Shown here in pieces: positions 32,101-43,505 of a stretch of 64,000 nucleotides of DNA. Under the pieces are notes generated by a model. The model ran no database searches, was not told the DNA's origin, and saw only the letters and a program-made list of their open reading frames with translations. Source of the DNA: Avena insularis (taxonomy: Eukaryota > Streptophyta > Magnoliopsida > Poales > Poaceae); assembly GCA_023614405.1 (NCBI GenBank), contig CM042697.1, positions 156,960,149 through 157,024,148 on the forward strand. Direction: 5' to 3'. Position 1 is the first letter of the stretch; each line of letters begins with the position of its first letter. The translations under genes and the position numbers were made by a program.

Positions 32101-32890
32101 GTATGATATTATATTCTGCAGAATGAAAATGCTTGAATGCAAAAGAACTAGAAGATATGACGTTGGGTTCATTGACCCATATATCATTAATGAATATAAG
32201 TTAAAGAATAATCCCAAGGACGTGGAGGAAGACCTGTGCAGGTTCTTAACCTAGAATAATTTTATTAACGAAATACTATTTTCTTACAACTTCAAGTGAG
32301 TGTTTCTATATTGTACATATTTTATTTTTGCTTACTCGATGAGCTATGCATGTATGCTTATGTAAACGTCCGCAGATTCCACTGGATCTTGCTAAACATT
32401 CAAGTTGACAAGTCCCTAGTTGAAATCCACGACTCATTAAGTTGGGACCAAGAGAAGTGGAGCGGCATAAAAGCAATGCTCCATCAGTAATTTCAATCAT
32501 TATTGCATTATATCGGCCTTTTTCGTTCATTTCCTGATATCAAGTAACTAATAACTGCTTTGTTCATTTTCTTTGCCGAGCAGGTGTTGGACATGGTTCA
32601 GACAGAAAATACCAGGTCCATTTAAAGAGGAGCTAACTTATAAAATAGTGAAGAGTTTACAACAGCCACCGGAAACTCATTTTTAGGGATACTACGTCTG
32701 CGAGTACATCTGTGAGTTGAACAGTGAGCGAAAAGTAGATTCACATTATATTTATGATTTGCGGGAGAAACTAGAGCCAGACCAACGCATACGAGCAATT
32801 CAAGAGGAGCTGGCGGGATTTCTAATGAAAGAGATCCTTGATGTACATGGAGAATATTATGCGGATGACGTGGAACTTGATATGCCTTAG
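29170..32890 (+). pseudogene. Second CACTA gene: Transposase_24-like plus Ulp1-like domain, element B
   Basis: Exon 1 29170-29412 (MDPSEDPGRIGEGF...), intron 29413-29516 with a TA microsatellite, exon 2 from 29517. The Transposase_24-like part covers RFTIEEIDDDDDGEP (29586) to WKKGFPQYDASYRSR (about 30480), with stops TGA near 29553, TAG at 30012, TAA near 30259 and TAG near 30482. The APRYPVDDVREMAQCELHQP block is at 30692. A proline/arginine-rich repeat follows (30990-31200, frameshifted), then a linker and HMRHLHTWYM at 31832. Protease exons lie at about 32123-32294 (DVGFIDPY), 32376-32487 (FHWILLNIQVDKSLVEIHDS) and from 32584. The first protease donor reads ATAAGT where GTAAGT is expected. 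Where element A has the catalytic-Cys motif NLCGYYVCE, this copy reads a stop before GYYVCEY (about 32685), so the protease is dead. It ends at TAG 32888-32890. Confidence 0.78.
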
Positions 32891-33387
32891 TGATCTCCAT
32901 GTAGTTGATATGACATATATATCATCAATGACCATGTAATTTGAAAACATTTCTTCCTTTTTGATATGATTGATTATATGTATGCTTGCGAGGGATCGAT
33001 TAATTATATAGATGTATCAACATGTACTGTGTATGTAGTAGCATAGAATATGTATACTGAAATATATGTTTTAAATTATAGTAAAACACAAAACAAAAAA
33101 GAAACGAAATGGCAAAAAAAAAACACACAATCTCTGCCGCTGCAGAGAAACACATAATTCTCTGCCGCGGCAGGAAACGGTATAGTTCCGGGTGGTATTA
33201 CGGCCCGGGACTAGAGGGTTTCCGCCCCCGCCTCGCTGGAACAGTCACGTGGTTGTTATCAGTCGCAGGCTGTAGCGAGTCGGGACTAGAGGGGGTGGCC
33301 TCTAATCCCGTTTTGACAGTCTCGGGCCCAAAACCGGGACAAGAGTCAGTTGCGGTCCACGGACTGGAGGCCTGTTTTCCACAAGTG
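32891..33387. repeat. Right subterminal and terminal region of CACTA B
   Basis: An AT-rich 3' flank of about 240 bp is followed by two copies of the palindromic motif CTCTGCCGC(G/T)GCAG at 33132-33147 and 33160-33174. Subterminal units follow (GTTCCGGGTGGTATTACGGC, CCCGGGACTAGAGG, GGGCCCAAAACCGGGAC), then the degenerate terminal repeat ending CAAGTG at 33387. The palindrome is the same as the one found three times at the equivalent place in CACTA A. Confidence 0.72.
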
Positions 33388-34846
33388 ATGGCACATATAT
33401 CACACACTTAAATTAAATCAAAGAGCCAACCGGCGGGGTAGATATAAAAACTAATTGTTGAATGTTTTGTAAAACTATACATTATATACCACCGTGGTCC
33501 ATGGGAAGAAAACCTTTGGCCTCGTTCAGTTGATCCCACGAAGGCATGGATTGACCTGTATTCCAGCCCAATCCATGTCATCCAGTTCAGCGGGTCAATT
33601 TTTCCACCACACTCAATTTGTGGTCTTCGTTTATTCCAGTCCGGTATTCTTTTCCCTTCCGATCCAGGCCATTTACACTGTTTGTGCCTGGAAAAAAATA
33701 ATCGCCAAGCAGCACGTGGAATGATTTCTAGGATGGGAAGAGAGCGAGCGCAACGCGACATAGGATCGGGTTGATTTAAACGAACATGTACGTTGTACTT
33801 GTGGTTAGCAAGGATTAGTATGACATGGATTTGGTGATGGTATTGGATCAACCCAATCCAAGACCGGATTGATTCCACGTCTGGTTTGATTCCAAACAAA
33901 ACGAACAAGGCCTTAGTGAGAATGCATGCATACAGTGGAAGTGCTCTGCACACGACAGTTTGCAGGAACGGTTCATGTACGATGCAAAACCAGCGGACTC
34001 CCATGACTTGGAAGGCTAAATCAAAGGCCCTGCTGTGCAGAATCTATCATCGGGTGATAAACCTAGGTAGGCCCCTAACACGAATTGAATTTAATCGTCA
34101 AGACATGCAGCTTATATAGATCTAATTAGAAAGAAAAAAACTGCACCGTGTACCTGACATGCAAGCAGGCTTGCGGCTGCTATCGCGTATGGATGCATGT
34201 GATTACGCCGTATCAGGTCGCCGGATTACTCGCCTCAGTGCGATTTATATACAAATTTGGTCGCCCGATTAGTCGCCTCAGCGCGATTAGCATAGATATT
34301 GAAAGGACGTTGGATTACCTGCCAGCCAGATCTTGAACGACAGAAAAAGAGTCAGGCTGCCGGACATTACCTCGTTGTGCGGGAGGTTAAGGAAGTGCAG
34401 AGTTGATTCAACGACTTCAGATGGATCAGCGGTCAATTTAAATCTCTGCTGGTATAAAATATACTACAGGGCTTGCAGAGAAACGATATAGCTTTATAGG
34501 ATGCAATAAAACATCGGATTATCAATCACATGGAGATAACCCCTGCGTGCCGGATAATCTACGAACTGGATCTAGATAAGGAAAATCGATTGGAGCAATT
34601 TATACCCATGGGATCATCTGAGAAGCCTTCACATCTCCATTGGAAGGGGTGGTGAACTGCATCAGATTGGATTGGATTTGGATGGATGACAACCATGCCG
34701 CCGGTGGCATGTCACTGGAGGAATCATGGAATATCTCTATTCTCGTGAGAGATAGGTAGGGAATCGTGATCAAGACGGACATTACTGTAGAAGGACACGG
34801 TTAATCTTGTCATCCAACGGTTAATTACTTTAAATGTGAGGATTAA
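33388..34846. other. Spacer between CACTA B and the Athila-like element
   Basis: Contains the small inverted-repeat element 33518-33912 and otherwise no gene I can support. A short imperfect tandem duplication is visible near 34205-34295 (GTCGCC-GGATTACTCGCCTCAGTGCG and GTCGCCCGATTAGTCGCCTC). The small frames here show no recognisable domain. Confidence 0.45.
33518..33912. mobile_element. MITE-like element with GGCCTTGTTCG termini
   Basis: The left end is GGCCTCGTTCAGTT; the right end read as complement is GGCCTTGTTCGTTT. Inner inverted similarity is visible too (GGATTGACC...CCCAATCC near the left, GGATCAACCCAATCC near the right). Flanking triplets are TTT and TTA, nearly the TWA-type duplication of PIF/Harbinger (Tourist) elements. 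Length is 395 bp and there is no ORF. Superfamily assignment is tentative. Confidence 0.5.
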
Positions 34847-35680
34847 TGATATGTTGGAAACGTATCTATAATTTTTGATGTTTCATCCTTCTTTAGTATC
34901 AACTTTTCTTTGCTTTGTCTTCACTTTGATGTGTTTTTATATTTTTTCTGGAACTAACCTATTAACAAGTCGCCACAGTGTCAATTGCATGTTTTCTTCT
35001 GTTTTTGGTTTTAAAAAGGCAGAAAATCAATATTAGGGTTTAGGGTTTAGGGTTACCACTAGGGAGAAAACAACGGTCTCTTGTTCATGGAACAAGTGGA
35101 TTGTTTACCTTACACACTTTGCTTAAAGCAGTTGTCTGTTGCTTGCAACTTAATACTGGAGGGGGTTTGGATGATAACCTGAAGGTGGACTTCTAGTAAT
35201 AGATGCAGTTGGATGGCGGTCTATGTATATTGTTGTATTGCCCAATCGAATCTCATAGGATCTTTTTCTCTTGTATTGCATTGTTATGCCTTGCTCAGTT
35301 CCTGTCAATTGCTCTACTGTAATTTGTTTACCCTTCATGACATGTTGTTCATCTAAGGAGAGCACCTCTAGTAAACTATGGACCCTGGTCCAATCTTTAC
35401 CATTGATACATATTCCACTGTTTACTTGCTGCAAACCATTCATCACCTTCCACACCATACGTTTAATCCTTTGTTACAGCAAACCGGTGAGCTTGACAAC
35501 CTCACTGTTCGTTAAGGCAAAGTCTTGTGTTTGTGTTGTGCAGGTTTCCACGTTGCTTGCAACACCTTTGAGACGTTTCCTTCCTCCTATTGGTTCGATA
35601 ACCTCGGTTTCTTACTAAGGGAAAACTTACTGTTGTGCTCATCACACCTTCCTCTTGGGGAAAAATGTTGGGCGCCATCA
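34847..35680 (+). repeat. 5' LTR of the Athila-like element
   Basis: Starts TGATAT, probably ends ...CGCCATCA about ten bases before the tRNA-Asp primer site. About 155 bp at its start can be aligned with 55599-55753 (for example CAGTGTCAATTGCATGTTTT against CAGTGCCAGTTGCATGTTTT). At 35032-35054 it carries three telomere-like TTTAGGG units. This lies shortly after the end of the alignable part and may mark an internal rearrangement. The 3' boundary is approximate. Confidence 0.7.
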
Positions 35681-35689
35681 AGCTCTTTC

Positions 35690-35707
35690 TGGCGCCGTTG
35701 CCGGGGA
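35690..35707 (+). other. tRNA-Asp primer-binding site
   Basis: TGGCGCCGTTGCCGGGGA, the minus-strand primer site characteristic of Athila-type Gypsy elements in grasses. It fixes the orientation as plus. Confidence 0.88.
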
Positions 35708-35929
35708 GGCTAAGGATGTCTTCACAAGAGGAGTCATCCTTAACCTTTCTCTTTACTTTGTTTTTGGTTTGCTTAGTTTCTTTTGCTCGGTTTTGTTTTC
35801 CTCTTTTTATCAAAAACTCCAAAATAATTAATATTTTTTGGTTTGCTTTCTCTTATCAAACACACAAAAAATTAGTTCCTACTCTAGTTTCCACCTTGCT
35901 CTAGCTCACCATGTTGTTCCCCAAGTTCG

Positions 35930-36523
35930 CCCTGAAATAACTTGCAATAGGTAGTGGCTCCATAATTAGGAAAGATAATATTGAAAAATTCTTCAATCAT
36001 GTTAGCAAGCATGAAGATATTAAGGATAAATCTATAGCAGAACTTGCTCATAATTATGAAATTGTTGCAACTTCTTTAGTTCATATGTTGGAGGCTAGGT
36101 TTGTTAGCCTTAACCCCATGATGCAAATTTTGTTCCTAAAACTAAAAGAAGAAAAGAATGCCAAAAAGAGAGAATTTATTCTTAAAACTTTACTCAAAGA
36201 GTTCCATGATGTTGCTAAGGAAGCCAAAAAAAGTCTTTTAGTGTTTAGATATGCTAGGATCATGTGTAGATGTTGTGGGTACTTCTGAAAAAACTAAGCC
36301 TAAAGAGGAATGTAAGATACTCATACCCTTTAAGCTTGTTGGGATGCATGAGGCCTTTGAAAAGAATTTTGATTGGATTATTTCTGAAAATCCTTTTGAT
36401 GAAAGTAGTAAACCAAATAGAGATGCGAAGGGATCCTCCAAAAATTATTTGGATGAGATACCTTTCATAGTTGAAGAATTTGCAAGTATTGATCTAAATT
36501 CCTCATTTGAAAATACTTGATTT
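35930..36523 (+). pseudogene. Athila-like element ORF1, unknown function, frameshifted
   Basis: The frame reads GSGSIIRKDNIEKFFNHVSKHEDIKD from about 35952 through VHMLEARFVSLNPMMQI (36079) and KLKEEKNAKKREFILKTL to about 36250. A shift near 36265 then leads into the frame KTKPKEECKILIPFKLVGMHEAFEKNFDW and ends SSFENT with TGA at 36518-36520. No catalytic motif is seen; it is helical and lysine-rich. It lies between the primer site and gag, where Athila-type elements of wheat and barley carry a protein of unknown role. No convincing start codon is visible in this copy. The last codons and the following 450 bp are repeated after the protease ORF (52879-53350). Confidence 0.6.
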
Positions 36524-36975
36524 CTTGCTTCTTGTGCCTAACTTAAAGACGTTAAAGAAAAGTACTTGTTGGGAGATAATCCAAGAGTTTCCTTGAGTCT
36601 TGGAAGTTATTACTTCAGTAATGACCTCTCCTTATCCTTTTTGTTTGCTTTTTGTGCCAAGAATAACCTTTAATGAGAGGGAAGTAGGATCTGGGGAGTT
36701 GCTGTCCCGAAACAGATTTCTGTCCTCCACCGTAAAAATTCGTGAGCAGTCTCTGTAAGTCGGAATGAGCTGAGAATTTATGAATAAATCCCCCAGTATG
36801 TTAGCTAACTTTCTTTAGTGCAACACTTTTTGATTTGAGCAACATAAGAATTTCGAAAAAATTGGTTTCTACCTGCTGGTCTGTTTTGACAGATTTCTGC
36901 CACTATTTGCATTTGCTTCTTATTGATTCCTTTTCGAGTTCTCTTTTGGGGAATTGAGATTTTTGAAGGATTAGT
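36503..36975 (+). repeat. Internal duplicated segment, copy 1
   Basis: About 470 bp starting in TCATTTGAAAATACTTGAT and running through CTTAAAGACGTTAAAGAAAA, CAGTCTCTGTAAG and GGGGAATTGAGATTTTTGAAGGA. It is nearly the same as 52879-53350, which follows the protease ORF. Both copies begin inside the last codons of an ORF that ends SSFENT. Here the copy separates ORF1 from gag. Confidence 0.85.
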
Positions 36976-38254
36976 TCCTGCTCTAGCTGCTGCTGTTTTT
37001 GGCTTACCCACCTTTGCCAAAATGAACTCTGCTGAGAACACCAAGTTGTGTGACTTCACTAGCACAAACAACAATGATTTCCTGAGCACTCATATTGCTC
37101 CACCTGCTCCTGATGCTACCTTTTATAAAATTAAGCCTGCTTTGTTGAATATTGTGATGAGAGAGAAATTTTATGGTACTAGTTCTAATGATGCTTCTGC
37201 CCATCTCAATAACTTTATTAAACTTTGTGAGATGCAAAAGTATAAGGATGTAGATGGAGATATTATTAAGCTTAAGCTGTTTCCTTTCTCCTTGAGAGGA
37301 AAAGCTAAAGAATGGTTGCTATCCTTGCCTATAAATAGTATTGATACTTGGACTAAGTGCAAAGATGCTTTATTGGAAAGTACTATCCTCCTGCTAAGAT
37401 TATATCTATAAGAAGTGACATTATGAAATTTAAACAACTTGATAATGAACATGTTGCTCAAGCTTGGGAAAGAATGAAGTCTTTGGTTAAGAATTGTCCC
37501 ACTCGTAGACTCACTTCTTGGATGATTATCCAAACTTTTTATGCAGGTTTGACCTTCTCTTCAAGAAACCTGTTGGATCTGCTAGAGGTACCTTTATGGG
37601 CCTCCTTTGGGTGCTGCAACAAAGCTCCTTGACAATATGATGGTTAATTACTCTAAATGCATACTAAGAGAGCTCCACATGGTAAGAAGGTAAATTATGT
37701 TGAAGAAACCTCCTCTTTGAGTAATAAGATTGATGTTATTATGGCTATGCTTGTTAATGGGAAAGCTTCTCTATATCCTAATAGTGTTCCCTTAGCCTCT
37801 TTGGTTGCTCAAGAAGAGCAAGTTTATGTGAACTTCATTAGGAACAACAATTTTGGCAACAATACTTATGGTAATTATAGGCCTTATCCACCTAATAATG
37901 GAAATGCTTATCCTGGTAGATCTGGAATGCCTAGTGAAGATAGGATTCTAGAAGTTGAAAGGTCCACTAAAAACTTTATGCAGATGCAATATGAGAAAAA
38001 CAAGATATTCACTAAAACTATGGAAGAACAATCTGTTATCTTGAAGAATATTAGTCATCAGCTTGAGAACCTGAATAGAGAAATTCCTAGTTTACAGTCA
38101 AAAAAATTGAGTGCTGAGAAAAATATATCCTGTTTGTCTAAAGCACGGTCCTCATTTATTAATAAAATGGCTTCTAAACCTGACCATGGAAAGTACCTTT
38201 GCTGCCACTCATGTCATACAAGTTACTATTGATAAAAATGTTAGACTATTAGTT

Positions 38255-41200
38255 TGTAACATCCCAAAATACTAAACTTAAATCATCAAACTCTAATCAT
38301 CAAAATTAGGTTAACAAAAACTTTTCTAAATAAAATTATGAAAGCATGCATATGTGTATGCATTTAATTTGAAATTCTTTTGAACCAACTTGTTTGTGTG
38401 TTTCTTTGCTTGTAAAATGTTTCTTAGGTGAAATAAACATCATCTAAACATTTCCCACACTTTTCCCAAAGACAAGTAAAGCAAAACAAATAAAATAAAG
38501 GAATGGTCATTTTGACAAATTTAACTCCCAAGCCTACGTTGGCTGTCTCAAACTTTCAGAACCTAACAGAAACTTTTCTGGATCTTTGCACCCCTTGATT
38601 GTACTCATAACAATATATCAAGGCCCACTTTGTGATCATCCAGAAACTTTCAAATGCATAGTTTAAATGACAATTCAAAATTGAATCTTTATCATATGGG
38701 AAGATCCCACTTTTTCAAAAACCACTCAAACAAGCTCAACTTTCAAAACCCAAGCATCTGCAGACTCGCCAGCACCAATCTAGCACACCCACCAAAAATC
38801 TTTTCAAAATTCAAAACTTCAATTCATGCGGCCATTTCATCAAACACTTGGCAGACACAAATCAAACAAAATCAAAACACTATTGTGAGCAGTGATTCTT
38901 GCCTAACTGGTTCCCTATCTAGCTCACAACCAGCTCAGTAGATCATCTAGCAAGATTAACCAAGCACTAGCACCACTGTGAGCTTGGCATTGTCATCAAT
39001 GGTGAACAGCCGAAGCCACCCTTGTCACCCCCATGTCGACAGCAAGCTAGGAGGAGAAACAAGCCTAGCCAGCATGTCTGGGAGCAAGCGAACACTCCAC
39101 CGCCACTCCCTGTCCACCGCTCGAACCCTGCCAGCCACTGGACCACGCGCACGGACCATGCCAACCTCGCCAGCAACCATGTCGAGAGCACGCCCCGTGC
39201 GCCACGCTCACCGCGTGTATACGTGATCACCACCGTCCCAGCAACCCCGCAGACACGCTCGTTCGCCGCCGCGCGGACCACGCGCGCTGTGCGCCATTAA
39301 ATTCTCCGTCGGGCACGCGCAGATCACCGTCGTGTTCCGACCAAACCGCACCGCCCCACGTCTCGCCACCGTGTCATTGAGCATCGCCAGGCACCGCACC
39401 CTACCGTCGCCCACGCCGATAGCCGTCTGTACCGTCGACCACGACGAGCCCACCGTACGCCCCGTCGGTCCCCTCGCTCGACTATAAATAGAGGCCACCC
39501 CCAGCCGAATTGAGCACACCATTCTACTCCCCTCTCAATACTGATCGTGCCACACCATTCCCGGAGCAAGGCGAGCAACACTTCGCCGGAATTTCACCAG
39601 AGACCGGCGCCTCTGGAGAAGAAAGGAGCCAGCGATTGGAGCCGCCCCAGGAGGATCCACCGGTACTAGGAGATTCGCCGTTGTCGACTTCGTCATTCGC
39701 CCGCCTCGCCGACCCTCGCCTGCACCCCGGTGAGCCCCCAGCACCCCTCACTGGACGCGCTAGGTTTCTGTCTCATCGGCGTTGCCCAACGTTGACGATG
39801 ACTCCCAGTCGTTGGATTAGAACCAGATCGAACGTCCCACGTTGCCCCGTACCGTTTCGCACCTCCTGTCTCACTGACGAGTGGGGACAGCCACTTAAAT
39901 AGCCCTTGGAAGCGCTGCGCTTAGCAGGCCGGCCCAGTATCATTTCCCGCGTAGCCCAGTTATTTGAATTAAACATTTTTCATTTTATTTCAAACACACT
40001 TCTATACCCATTTTCAAAAATCAACCCAGGTCGATTCCGTGTACCAAATTGAATGAAACCAATTTTGTTGGAAAGGCCTGAGAATGCTGAATCCAAGCCC
40101 GTTGGATTCAAGTCATTTGGATCTATAGATCACCCATGGTAAAAATAACAAGGCAGAAGCTTTTCTGCATTCAAACATTTTTCAAATTTAAACCATGATA
40201 GCTTTTGAGTTGATTCTAACTCTCAAAAATCACATTTAACCATACCTTTCAGAATATATAAAAATATCTGGGTTTACTTGCAAAAATAATGTTCAAGTAA
40301 TAAAAGAATGCCCCATAGGCATTTCTAGCCACTTTAATTAATTAAAATAAAAGGGTAAAACCTTATTAAATTGTGACACCACTTTAAATCACATTCCCAT
40401 GGACTAAAATATGTGGTGATGAAATGTGTCAACATGATCCCATATTTGGTTTGGAGAATATTAAATCTTAAGTAGTTTTTCAATGAGTAGAAATTACTTT
40501 TCTAAAAATAAAAGGAATTAAACCAAGATTTAATCTTGTAATGTTAGTGATGATGTTAGATCATCTATAGGACCCTTTTGTGTGATGATTGCAAGTAGTT
40601 AAGTATTGTTTGGTGATTGTGTACATCGTATGTATTTATAGACGCTAGTACCGACCAAGGATACGAGGAGGAAGGAGGATTCTACGAAGAAGAAGCCGAG
40701 GAGAACTTTAACCACTGCTCTGCTCAAGGCAAGCTATTAACCTTGCAAGCTAACACTTGCAATTTAGCAAGCTTATACTGATATTGTGCAAGCCAATACC
40801 TGCTTGTTACCATGTCAACTATATGCCTTAAAGCATATATGATCCTAACCACTTGATAAACCAATCCTAGTTTTACTTGCAAGCTTCTTACTTTATTTCT
40901 TTATCAAAGCTCTTACTTAGAGTTTACTTAAGAGAATGGTAGATACTAGAAAGATAGGTGAAGGTTGCATAAAGAGCATAAAATTTGGCCTAAGCAAGAT
41001 AATCTTGATGTCATCCTAAGGCATGAGATTGAACTTAGTTAAAACTCCACTAGTTTACCACCCCTCATTATTGCTTACCCCCACTTGTAGATGCTAGTGC
41101 TAAGCATAAAACATGATCAGCTTTAGATGGGATTACTTGGTGAAAATGGTTATGAAAACCTTAGAATGATGGATCATTCTACTGAGATGTTTTGACATGT

Positions 41201-42257
41201 GTTTCCGAACAACTGATGATTTTGGTGATGAAAATTTAAGGCATGAGTCTTAGCCCTTTATAAAACTGATGGTTGTCTGGATGCGATACCATTCCAATTT
41301 TATCGTACAACCACAATACCCGAAGATTGGGTAGGGCTTGACTGGAAACTTATATACCTTATTATTAGTTCCCTCACGGCCAAGGTCTGAGCTGAGGCTA
41401 CCTTGTGAAGATTGTCCACTTGTGCAGTACCCAAGATGACAGTTGGTCATGGTTGGGAGGCCAAACTCACAGGAGAGGTGCTTATACTAGGGCGTGTAAT
41501 TGAAAGGTTAGGATTGATTATCCACATACTGAGTATGGTGAATTCAGGATTTGTTCCTGACGGATGTATAAAATGTTGTGGTGAAAGTGTACAATCTCTG
41601 CAGAGTGTCAAACTATTCGAATAGCCGCGTCCGTGGTTATGGACAATTGGAGTGGCCATACTGTTCCCCCGTCAGACTTTTCAAAATGACTTGTGAAATG
41701 AGTTGAGACTTTGACTTGACCACAACAGGGTTGTGATATGAGATACAAGTTCCCACTTAGGAGTTATAAAATTGTGACTAGTTATTCGTTGCTTCTAAAC
41801 TTAGTAGAGATAAATCTGGCTTTTGCAAAATAACCCTAGAGCCTAGTGACCTATTATCAAAACCCCCTTTTTCATGTTAGTATTAGTTTGTGAGTACTTA
41901 AAGAGTACTCATGGCTTTGTCCCTGGCTATTCCCATGGCCAGACTATGAAGAGGAGTACCTGGAGGCTGGACCCCAGGAAGGTTACAACAACTAGGATCA
42001 TCTCCCATCGTCAGCATTGCCTGTGACCCCGAAGATTGAGCTTCGCCTACACTATCGCAATTATTACGTATTCCGATGCTTGATGTTGTATTAAGAACTG
42101 GATCATGATATCCCTATTTGTGTAAGAACTTATGTACGGTTTGTAATGGATGATGTACTATGGTATCCAATTCTGTTATGTCTCGCAAAAATGGTAATCC
42201 TGGGATTGCGATGTATGGCATAACATGCATCTAGGATTAAAAATCCGGGTGTTGACA
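38255..42257 (+). repeat. 5' LTR of the Tekay-type element
   Basis: 4003 bp, TG...CA. The TATA box TATAAATAG is at 39483-39491, in a C-rich promoter region (39000-39480). Downstream is a 130-codon frame (39510-39902) that is also open in the other LTR. The rest is non-coding. The 3' LTR is about 20 bp longer, mainly through a GC-rich stretch near 49026-49058 that is absent here. Confidence 0.93.
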
Positions 42258-42260
42258 AGT

Positions 42261-42273
42261 TGGTATCAGAGCC
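42261..42273 (+). other. tRNA-Met primer-binding site of the Tekay-type element
   Basis: TGGTATCAGAGCC, three bases after the 5' LTR, complementary to initiator tRNA-Met. Confidence 0.9.
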
Positions 42274-42489
42274 ATCCTGACCATAGGAGACCCTAGTTAG
42301 ACTGGACGTTTGAATCAAAAACTTAGTTTCAAAAAACCAAAGAAAACCAATATTTACAAAAACTTATTCTCATTCTTATCCCTTTGATTCTTTCATGAAA
42401 ATTCATGTTCCTCAAAAACTCTTGCAAAATACATAAAATTTTGACACACTTGATCACTCTACTAACTTACTCATCCTATATTCTTATAG

Positions 42490-43273
42490 ATGGACATGAA
42501 GTACAACAAGTTTTATCAGTTGGGGAATGGAGGAGACCTTATCTTTGAGAGGGATTTGGACCAGCTTTCGGAACTTCTAGAGCGTCCGCACCCCGAGTTC
42601 TTCGGAGCTCAGCTCAATGATCAAGGAGGAGAAGATCTGCAGTGGCTATTTGTTGCAAGTCTCAGAGGGAAGATTGAACCTCCCACTGCGGAAGGAATTC
42701 AGTTCACCTTAAGAGAGAACAACTGGCTCGATGGACTTGCCAGGGCCATGCAGGAAGCTCTTTCCCGTCTGTGTGGGCAGAGCATCAATCAGATCAAGGG
42801 TACTCGCTTTGAGTTTTGCCCGAGGCGTGATGCAAATGGACAACCACTAGAAGGCACATATCACCCTGAGCTAAAGACTCAATTGGACCACCTTAGCTTC
42901 ATGATGTACGATCGTCAGCAGGTTGGACAACTGCCGTGACTACTGCAACCACAAGTCTGCCATCATCAAGACGAAGGATCAGACCATCGCCATGTTAGCA
43001 AAGGATCGCAAGTCTCGCCACCGTCAGCTCGATAAGAAGGAGCGCATTATTTCCCGTCTTTGCCACCGCATCTCATCTCTGGAGGAGACCATCCACGAGA
43101 GAGACATGCAGTTGGAGGAAAGGGAGAATGCCGGAATAGATCTTCGTGGAGACCCCTACTCCTATCTCAGCGATGACGATGATTTTCTGGAGGATCAGGC
43201 TATGAAGTTCTTCACCGATGAGGACGATTTCCCCTTCATCGATGATGATGAAGCCACAGATTCCGATGAGTAG
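42490..43273 (+). pseudogene. Extra ORF upstream of gag-pol (unknown function), one frameshift
   Basis: A frame of about 260 codons between the primer site and gag. The first part, MDMKYNKFYQLGNGGDL to 42939, includes LERPHPEFFGAQLND and EGTYHPELKTQLDHLSFMM. A one-base shift near 42920 (…RQQV then DNCRDYCNHKSAII) moves to the second frame, 42923-43273. This has a charged, probably coiled-coil middle (KSRHRQLDKKERIISRLCHR, SSLEETIHERDMQLEERE) and a strongly acidic tail (YLSDDDDFLEDQ, DEDDF, DDDEATDSDE). No catalytic or zinc motif is seen. It is separate from gag, which starts about 230 bp later. It might be a structural or chromatin-interacting helper of the element; the function is unknown. 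Confidence 0.65.
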
Positions 43274-43505
43274 TAGCACTTGAGCACTAGCGTAGTGAGT
43301 AGTATTCGGTCCCACTGTATCGTAGTTTTCAGAATGGTTCTTAAAGCCATCTGTTTTTCTTTGTTGTGGTGTGTGTTGTACTGTGTGCTATGAATGAATA
43401 AAAAAGCAAGTTGCTAGAAAAATCTGAGTCAAAATTTAAAAACTTTTCAAAGACCCAAAACCTTAGAAATTTCCCTCTTTTCTCATGATCTATCTCAATC
43501 TTCAG

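Larger units (their letters stand above)
20817..33387 (+). mobile_element. CACTA (En/Spm) transposon B, complete but defective
   Basis: The left terminus is CACTAGTAGAAAAACGG at 20817. The right terminus read as complement is CACTTGTGGAAAACAGG, ending at 33387; 13 of the 17 bases match. Inside are terminal hairpin repeats, a transposase pseudogene (21594-24901), a cargo module with two accessory ORFs, tandem arrays, an internal hairpin block, a spliced leader and a second gene (29170-32890). The flanking triplets are TTA on the left and ATG on the right, so no target duplication is seen. The two ends may therefore come from different events, or the flank has changed. The gene plan matches CACTA A, but the subterminal repeat sequence is different (GTCCCGGGCCGT). 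Confidence 0.82.

Noticed and set aside
33109..33411. 100-codon frame at the right end of CACTA B
   Set aside because: It consists entirely of palindromes, subterminal repeats and the terminal repeat.
34148..34336. Short frames between CACTA B and the Athila-like element
   Set aside because: No domain and no similarity to other parts of the window; one spans a small tandem duplication.
35032..35054. True telomere or chromosome end
   Set aside because: Only three TTTAGGG units, located inside a retrotransposon LTR.
39510..39902. 130-codon frame present in both Tekay LTRs (also 49359-49751)
   Set aside because: LTRs are copies of each other, so an open frame in both is not independent evidence. 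No domain is seen and it lies downstream of the LTR TATA box as leader sequence.
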